From: Mycolicibacterium moriokaense
Lineage (GTDB): Bacteria > Actinomycetota > Actinomycetes > Mycobacteriales > Mycobacteriaceae
NCBI RefSeq assembly: GCF_010726085.1
Contig: NZ_AP022560.1
Coordinates: 6,014,001 to 6,078,000 of the forward strand
Direction: 5' to 3'
Length of the DNA stretch: 64,000 nucleotides
Under the pieces are notes generated by a model, which saw only the letters and a list, made by a program, of their open reading frames with translations, was not told the DNA's origin and searched no databases. Of this stretch, positions 59,541 to 64,000 are shown piece after piece. The position numbers and the translations under genes are program-made. The stretch's first letter is position 1, and each line of letters begins with the position of its first letter.

Positions 59541-61525
59541 TGCACGCGATCGCGCGGACGCTGATCGTGGCGGTTGTCGCCGCCGGCGCAGTCGTCGGCC
59601 AGACGGTGATCGCGGGCGGACCTGTCGTGTCGGCACAGCCGGACATAGTCGAACCGGTCGAACCGGTCGAACCGGTCGAACCAGTCGAACCAGTCGAAGT
59701 GGTCGAACCAGTCGAACCGAACGTGACGCCGGCGATCAGCTGGACACAGTTGGGCCTGCCAGAGCGGATGGACCTGATCGGTGCGAACCAGAAGTTCGAC
59801 ACATCGATTCCCGTGCCGGAAGGTATCGGCCCCGCGCTGCTGACCGGCGAGATCGGATCGGTCGTCAACGTGATCGACGGCCGCGTCGACGTCATGGATT
59901 CCCGCGGCATCGTGCTCGGCAGCATCGGCGTGCCTGTCGGCGTCTCCACGGCGCCGTTCGTGGTCGACATCACCGCCGCACAGGTGACCGAGGGCCGAGC
60001 ACCGCTGAGTTTTATTCTGCGCGATAACAACCCGCCGTCGAACAGCTGCTCGGTGCCGCCCTCGCTCACCCTGAGCCAGCTCATGACCACGTACTCGGGC
60101 CCACCCCCGGACCCCACCACCGTCGCCGGATTCCTGCCCGGCTACCTCGACCAGATCCTGATCAACGTCGGTCCCCACCCGAGCGGCAGCCAGCAGCAGG
60201 CCGCTCTCAATCTGGTGTCCGCCCTGACTCGCGTCTACCGTCCGATGCCCGTGCGGATCACGGTCACCACCACCGAGTTCCCACCGTTGGCGGGCAGCCC
60301 GCTGACGCGCGTGATCGACATGCGCGACGGGGAACAGGCGGGCATCGCGGTCGAGAACCCGGGCACCCCCAACGCCGTGTTGGCGATCACCGGCACCGGT
60401 GACGAACTGATGCAGCAGGTGGACCTGCTCACCGACCGACGCATCGGACTGGCGCAAACCGATTCTGCGGTGGTGCTTTCCGCCCGCACCGATGTGGCTC
60501 AGTCGACCAACATCAAGACATTCGGCCAGCTCGGCATGACGGGTTCGACGTCGGTTCTCGGGACCAGCACGCTCTACGCGGGATTCGATGTCAGCGAGTT
60601 CGGGGTCGGGTCCATCAGTAACGCCACCATTCACCTGAAGGCGAAGTACACCCCCATCAGCGGCGGCGAGGGATCGATTCTCATCCGTTCGGGTTCCACC
60701 GTGGTCGCCACCCACACCCTGGACAACTCCGGCGTCCTCGACCTCACCGGTGAGATTCCGCCGGAGTCGATCACCTCGAATATCGGTATGGCGATGGAAC
60801 TTCGGTACGTGCCACGCCAGGAATGCGCACCGATGAACGACCGGATGACGTTCGCACTCGACCCCGCATCGACGGTGGCCGTCAGCCCCGGCACACACAA
60901 CCGGGGCGGGTTCCCCATTCTGCCGATGGCGTTCACCCCGGAGTTCGACGTCGCGATCGACAGCCCCGAGCACCTACCGCACGCCGCACAGGCGATCAAC
61001 CTGATGGGACAGCACACCGGGGTGATGCTTCGGCCACGGCTCACCGCCTTCTCGGCCGCCGCCGCATCGAGCACCCCGCTGCTCGCCGTCACCAGCAGCG
61101 ACGAACTGGCCAAGGCGAACATGAAAGCGCCGCTGCTACCCGGCGGTCCGAACACGGTCGAGGTCACCGGAGCCACGTCCACCGACGTCGACCTGAAGGG
61201 CGCGCTGGGTGTCGTGCAGGCATTCACCGACAAGGACCGCACTGTGCTGGCCGTGTCCGGCAGCGGCGACTGGTCGTTGGTCGACGCCAGCTTCGAATAC
61301 ATCCGTTCGTTGCCGAACCGGTGGGCCTCGCTGACCGGAGACGTCGTCGCAACCGGCGCGGCCTACGAGACGGTGAACCTCACCGTTCGCGAAGGCGGGG
61401 GCCTCGTCAACGAGTACCCAGGCGACCCGTGGAAGTGGTGGGCCTGGGCGACGATCGGATTGGGCGGCTGCGCGGTGCTCGCTGCGGCCATATGGGTGGT
61501 TGTCCGGCGACGTGCCAGGAGCTGA
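59540..61525 (+). CDS. BcsB-like membrane-anchored periplasmic protein
   Basis: A 661-residue exported protein. A signal peptide covers residues 1-32, a Val-Glu-Pro repeat about 37-60, then a long extracytoplasmic region with alternating beta-rich segments. These include a jelly-roll-like part (IPVPEGIGPALLTG, STLYAGFDVSEFGVG) and flavodoxin-like repeats (GTPNAVLAITGTGDELMQQV, STPLLAVTSSDELAKAN). One C-terminal TM helix (about 632-654) and a basic tail follow. This layout matches BcsB, which guides nascent polymer out of BcsA-type synthases. Length is a little below E. coli BcsB (779). ATG 59540 has GGAGGA upstream. No BcsC or BcsZ homolog was seen. Confidence 0.82.
   Translation: MHAIARTLIVAVVAAGAVVGQTVIAGGPVVSAQPDIVEPVEPVEPVEPVEPVEVVEPVEPNVTPAISWTQLGLPERMDLIGANQKFDTSIPVPEGIGPALLTGEIGSVVNVIDGRVDVMDSRGIVLGSIGVPVGVSTAPFVVDITAAQVTEGRAPLSFILRDNNPPSNSCSVPPSLTLSQLMTTYSGPPPDPTTVAGFLPGYLDQILINVGPHPSGSQQQAALNLVSALTRVYRPMPVRITVTTTEFPPLAGSPLTRVIDMRDGEQAGIAVENPGTPNAVLAITGTGDELMQQVDLLTDRRIGLAQTDSAVVLSARTDVAQSTNIKTFGQLGMTGSTSVLGTSTLYAGFDVSEFGVGSISNATIHLKAKYTPISGGEGSILIRSGSTVVATHTLDNSGVLDLTGEIPPESITSNIGMAMELRYVPRQECAPMNDRMTFALDPASTVAVSPGTHNRGGFPILPMAFTPEFDVAIDSPEHLPHAAQAINLMGQHTGVMLRPRLTAFSAAAASSTPLLAVTSSDELAKANMKAPLLPGGPNTVEVTGATSTDVDLKGALGVVQAFTDKDRTVLAVSGSGDWSLVDASFEYIRSLPNRWASLTGDVVATGAAYETVNLTVREGGGLVNEYPGDPWKWWAWATIGLGGCAVLAAAIWVVVRRRARS
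59648..59719 (+). repeat. nine-base tandem repeat encoding Val-Glu-Pro units
   Basis: Eight consecutive nine-base units of GTCGAACCG/GTCGAACCA (the sixth reads GTCGAAGTG) encode Val-Glu-Pro repeats directly after the signal peptide of the BcsB-like protein. The units are nearly identical at DNA level, so copy number may vary between strains by slippage without breaking the frame. The encoded segment is probably an extended spacer between membrane or cell wall and the folded domain. Confidence 0.9.
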
Positions 61526-61529
61526 CACC

Positions 61530-63194
61530 ATGACGGCACCGGCAAGGCGTTGGGGCATCGCGCTTTTCGCGGTCCTCACCGCGTTCTACTTCGCCGTCGG
61601 TGCGGTGCTCATTCTGCGGTACAACATGTTCGACCCGGATGCGCCGAGCCGGGTGGCCAACGCCGGATATGTGGTGATGAGTCGCCACCCCCACCTCTCC
61701 GCTATCGGATTCGTCTGGAACCCGCTGCCCAGCCTTGTCGAAGTGCCCGTACTGCAGCTCAGCCACTGGTGGCCGGAGCTGAAGACGCACGGGCTCGCCG
61801 GAGTGGCGCAGAGCGCCCTGTTCATGGCGGGTGCGGCGGTGATGGTTCGGCGGATCGCGCTGGACCGCGGCGTCGGCGACGTATGGCGCTGGCTCGCAGT
61901 GGCGTGCTTCGCGCTGCAGCCCATGATCATCATCTACGGCGCCTCCGGGATGAGCGAAGCCGCGCAGGTGTTCTGCGTGCTGTGGTGTGCCCGTCACTTG
62001 ATGCAGTGGGTGAGCAAGCGGCGGGTGGGCGATCTCGGTTGGGCGGGAGTCGCTTTGGGCGTCGGCTACCTGGCTCGGTACGAGATCGTCGCCGCCGCCT
62101 GCGGCGCCGCCCTTTTGGTCGCCGTGATCGCCTTCCGCCGTTCCGAACGCGGCAACCGGCTCAACTCCGCGGTTCTCGCCGTGATCATCGTGCTGTTCCC
62201 CCTCGCGGCGGCACTCGCGATATGGGCGTTCACCGGGTGGGTGGTCTCCGGTGAGGCGTTCGCGACGCTGACGTCGCAGTACGGCAACGGAAGTCAGGTG
62301 GCCGCCGCCGCCGAACGCGCGGGCCCGCATATGAAGGCCGCCTCCGACGACTGGGTCGTTATCTCCGCCCGAATACTGGGGATGCAGCCGTTCGTCGGGC
62401 TGGCATCTGCGGGCGCGGTGGTGCTCGCAGTACTGTGCAGGAAAGCCGATGCGCTGGTCCCCGTCTTCACGTTCGGCCCGATCCTGGCCTTCGCGGCGTG
62501 GAGCCAATACTCGTCGACCACGTTCGGCTGGTTCCGTTTCTATCTGCTCGCCGTCCCGCTGGTGGTGTGCATCGCGTTGGCGTCCTGGGAGCCCGTTGCC
62601 TCTGCCGCGCGGGCTGCGCGCGCGTGGTGGCGGGCGGACAGCATCCCGAGCCGAGTGGGTGCGGGACTGCTGTGCGCGTCCCTGACGGTTGGACTGCCCG
62701 TGACGGTGCTGGCGATGTCGAACGAGCGGATCGGCAACCAGCAGTTGCAGTATGGGTTGAAGTCGCTCATCTATCCCGAGGACTATCCGCCCACCGAACA
62801 GTGGTACCGACGGCTGATGGTCAACGACCGCTCGTTGGCGCAATACTTCGATCGTAAGCACCTGCCTGAGGGGTCCGTCCTGATGGACACCTTCAACACG
62901 TGGGGTGTCTGGCTGGCGTCGAAGAACCCGAAACAGTTCGTCATCACAAGCGATTACGACTTCACCGCGGTGATGAACCGGCCGTGGGACTTCGGCGTGC
63001 AGTACATCGTCGCGAGCAATCCGGCGATCTCCCAAGCGGACGCGTTGAACATCCGCTATCCGTCGCTGTGGGCGGACGGTGCCGGCCTCGGCACACTGGT
63101 GCACTCCGTCTACGGCGCTACGGGCGACGAACGGTTCCGCATCTACCGCACCACGGGGCGTCCGGCCCCGCCGAGTGCTCAGACCACCGGATAA
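61530..63194 (+). CDS. multi-span membrane protein, GT39/GT-C-like
   Basis: A 554-residue protein with about ten hydrophobic segments in residues 1-415, followed by a soluble C-terminal domain (about 420-554). The first external loop contains YNMFDPDAPSRVANAGYV, with acidic residues placed as in the GT-C loop of lipid-linked sugar transferases. RYEIVAAACGAAL lies in a later helix. Similarity to GT39/ArnT-type enzymes is structural only and no family-specific catalytic motif is certain. ATG 61530 (AGGAG upstream) follows the BcsB-like stop by four bases. It may glycosylate or modify the polymer or supply a lipid-linked sugar; this is inferred. Confidence 0.78.
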   Translation: MTAPARRWGIALFAVLTAFYFAVGAVLILRYNMFDPDAPSRVANAGYVVMSRHPHLSAIGFVWNPLPSLVEVPVLQLSHWWPELKTHGLAGVAQSALFMAGAAVMVRRIALDRGVGDVWRWLAVACFALQPMIIIYGASGMSEAAQVFCVLWCARHLMQWVSKRRVGDLGWAGVALGVGYLARYEIVAAACGAALLVAVIAFRRSERGNRLNSAVLAVIIVLFPLAAALAIWAFTGWVVSGEAFATLTSQYGNGSQVAAAAERAGPHMKAASDDWVVISARILGMQPFVGLASAGAVVLAVLCRKADALVPVFTFGPILAFAAWSQYSSTTFGWFRFYLLAVPLVVCIALASWEPVASAARAARAWWRADSIPSRVGAGLLCASLTVGLPVTVLAMSNERIGNQQLQYGLKSLIYPEDYPPTEQWYRRLMVNDRSLAQYFDRKHLPEGSVLMDTFNTWGVWLASKNPKQFVITSDYDFTAVMNRPWDFGVQYIVASNPAISQADALNIRYPSLWADGAGLGTLVHSVYGATGDERFRIYRTTGRPAPPSAQTTG

Positions 63195-64000
63195 CTCGCG
63201 GTCGGATCCACCGGGACGTCGATGACCGTTGCCAACCCGCGATGGTCGGAGCCGGGCAGTGCGACGGTCCGCACCGAGGACGCGGAGCAGTTGTGGACGA
63301 GCACGTGGTCGATGCCGATCACCGGCCTGCGCCAGGGCTTGCTCGGGTAGGTCCGGGTCAGGCCCGCGCCGGCCTGTTCACCGGCGTCGCGGTAACCCTC
63401 GGCGAGCAGCTTGCGGAACGGCTGCATGTCGAGCGTCGAGTTGAAATCACCGGCCACGATAACCGCACCCGAGCCGGCCTCGCGGGACAGCTCACGCAAC
63501 GTGACCGGGAAGTTGGCGACGTCGTCGCGGAAGTAGTGCAGCGACTGAACCCACGGCGCGGCCAGGTGCACCGACAGGACAGTCGTCGGGAACATCACCC
63601 CCGGCACCTGGATTCGCGCTCGCAGCATCGGCATCACATAGGCGTCGATGCGCGCGGAGTCGATGATCGGATACCTGCTCCACACCCCGACCCCGGAACT
63701 CCGCGCTGCGGGGTTGAGCGCGCGATACGGAAAAATCGCGTCCAGTCCCGCCCCGGACAACCCCGTTGCGGCCTCCGGCGTCAGCTCCTGGATCACCAGC
63801 ACGTCGGCCGTCGTGCCGGCTAGTTCGGTGACGGCACGCGGATCCGCGTGTCCCCGGCCAAGATTCGCCGTCACCACCCTGACGGCGACACTCGGCACGC
63901 CCACTTTCTCGGGTCCGATGAAGCGCGGCAGCTGAACGGCGATCATCACCACGCACAGCAGGGCGGCAACGATCGTCAGCACCCAGCGCCGCGATACGAC
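63179..64000 (-). CDS. endonuclease/exonuclease/phosphatase-family protein, start outside or near window edge
   Basis: At least 267 residues; the frame stays open to the right edge, so the true start may lie outside (a GTG at 63982 is possible). A hydrophobic N-terminal segment (LTIVAALLCVVMIAVQLP) is followed by an EEP-fold domain. That domain has VVTANLGRGHADP, VIQELTP (metal Glu), VLSVHLAAPW, VAGDFNSTL (Asp/Asn pair), IDHVLV and SDHRGLATVI. The fold includes sphingomyelinases, phosphoinositide phosphatases and DNases. The membrane anchor suggests an extracytoplasmic phosphodiesterase. The 3' end overlaps the GT-C-like gene by 16 bases in convergent orientation. Confidence 0.85.
   Translation of the reverse strand, partial: VVSRRWVLTIVAALLCVVMIAVQLPRFIGPEKVGVPSVAVRVVTANLGRGHADPRAVTELAGTTADVLVIQELTPEAATGLSGAGLDAIFPYRALNPAARSSGVGVWSRYPIIDSARIDAYVMPMLRARIQVPGVMFPTTVLSVHLAAPWVQSLHYFRDDVANFPVTLRELSREAGSGAVIVAGDFNSTLDMQPFRKLLAEGYRDAGEQAGAGLTRTYPSKPWRRPVIGIDHVLVHNCSASSVRTVALPGSDHRGLATVIDVPVDPTASYPVV

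Noticed and set aside
58065..59636. Open frame of 523 codons antisense to the GT2 gene
   Set aside because: No domain features, whereas the sense strand carries all GT2 motifs.
61407..63104. Open frame of 565 codons on the minus strand inside the glycan cluster
   Set aside because: Antisense to the GT-C-like gene, rich in Arg/His/Gly, with no domains. The plus-strand gene has clear membrane segments and a good ribosome-binding site.

Overview
The window is high-GC DNA from a fast-growing-type mycobacterium (Mycolicibacterium-like). I infer this from gene order and protein families recalled from M. tuberculosis; no database was searched. Read left to right, most of the backbone follows the M. 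tuberculosis block Rv0439c to Rv0408 in inverted orientation: SDR, moeA, psd, pssA, Cdc48-like ATPase, then Lon-N protein, YbdK ligase, sodC, LytR_C protein, DUF3263 protein, def, GNAT, xthA, then thiC, thiD, hydrolase, lpqL, thiG, thiS, thiO, thiE, mutT3, glnX, glnH, pknG, ackA, pta.

Layout. 1-3.2 kb: minus-strand genes (partial SRPBCC protein, small membrane protein, HAD phosphatase, YdbT/YdbS PH-domain pair). 3.3-9.25 kb: SDR, molybdopterin synthesis, the phosphatidylserine/phosphatidylethanolamine pair psd-pssA and a tandem AAA ATPase with a degenerate first ring. 9.4-21.8 kb: a block absent from this place in M. tuberculosis, with a DUF1707 membrane protein behind a perfect palindromic promoter, a two-component system, a CBS protein, an NhaD/ArsB-type transporter, a flavin monooxygenase, a complete Mrp Na+/H+ antiporter operon (mrpA with a fused MrpB-like end, then C-D-E-F-G) and a methyltransferase. 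21.8-27.5 kb: conserved core (Lon-N, YbdK, sodC, def, GNAT, xthA). 27.6-29.4 kb: DHA2-type MFS pump. 29.5-32.5 kb: TPP riboswitch and thiC-thiD-hydrolase. 32.5-39.5 kb: septum-formation-type protein, Baeyer-Villiger-type monooxygenase, tandem TetR protein, small membrane proteins, an APC permease and a nucleobase permease. 39.4-47.9 kb: two overlapping M28 lipoprotein peptidases, a frameshifted SGNH hydrolase, a second TPP riboswitch with thiO-thiS-thiG, an FAD oxidoreductase, thiE and mutT3. 48.0-56.4 kb: glnX-glnH-pknG, a STAS protein and pta-ackA. 56.6-63.2 kb: four tightly coupled genes that look like a secreted or cell-surface glycan synthase (exosortase/EpsI-like protein, processive-type GT2, BcsB-like protein, multi-span glycosyltransferase-like protein), followed by a convergent endonuclease/phosphatase-family gene that runs off the window.

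Working together: thiamine genes are split into two units, each under its own TPP riboswitch, with thiE outside both. Na+/pH homeostasis genes (NhaD-type plus Mrp) form an island. glnX-glnH-pknG is the known amino-acid-sensing route to PknG. The strongest candidate for an undescribed system is the 56.6-63.2 kb glycan-synthase-like cluster. Other notable points are a ThiC lacking its usual C-terminal tail, an M28 paralog with a zinc-ligand His changed to Arg, an SGNH gene broken by what looks like a short deletion, and a 20-bp perfect inverted repeat across the DUF1707 promoter. No tRNA, rRNA, insertion sequence or CRISPR array was seen, and no gene-free stretch exceeds 300 bases.
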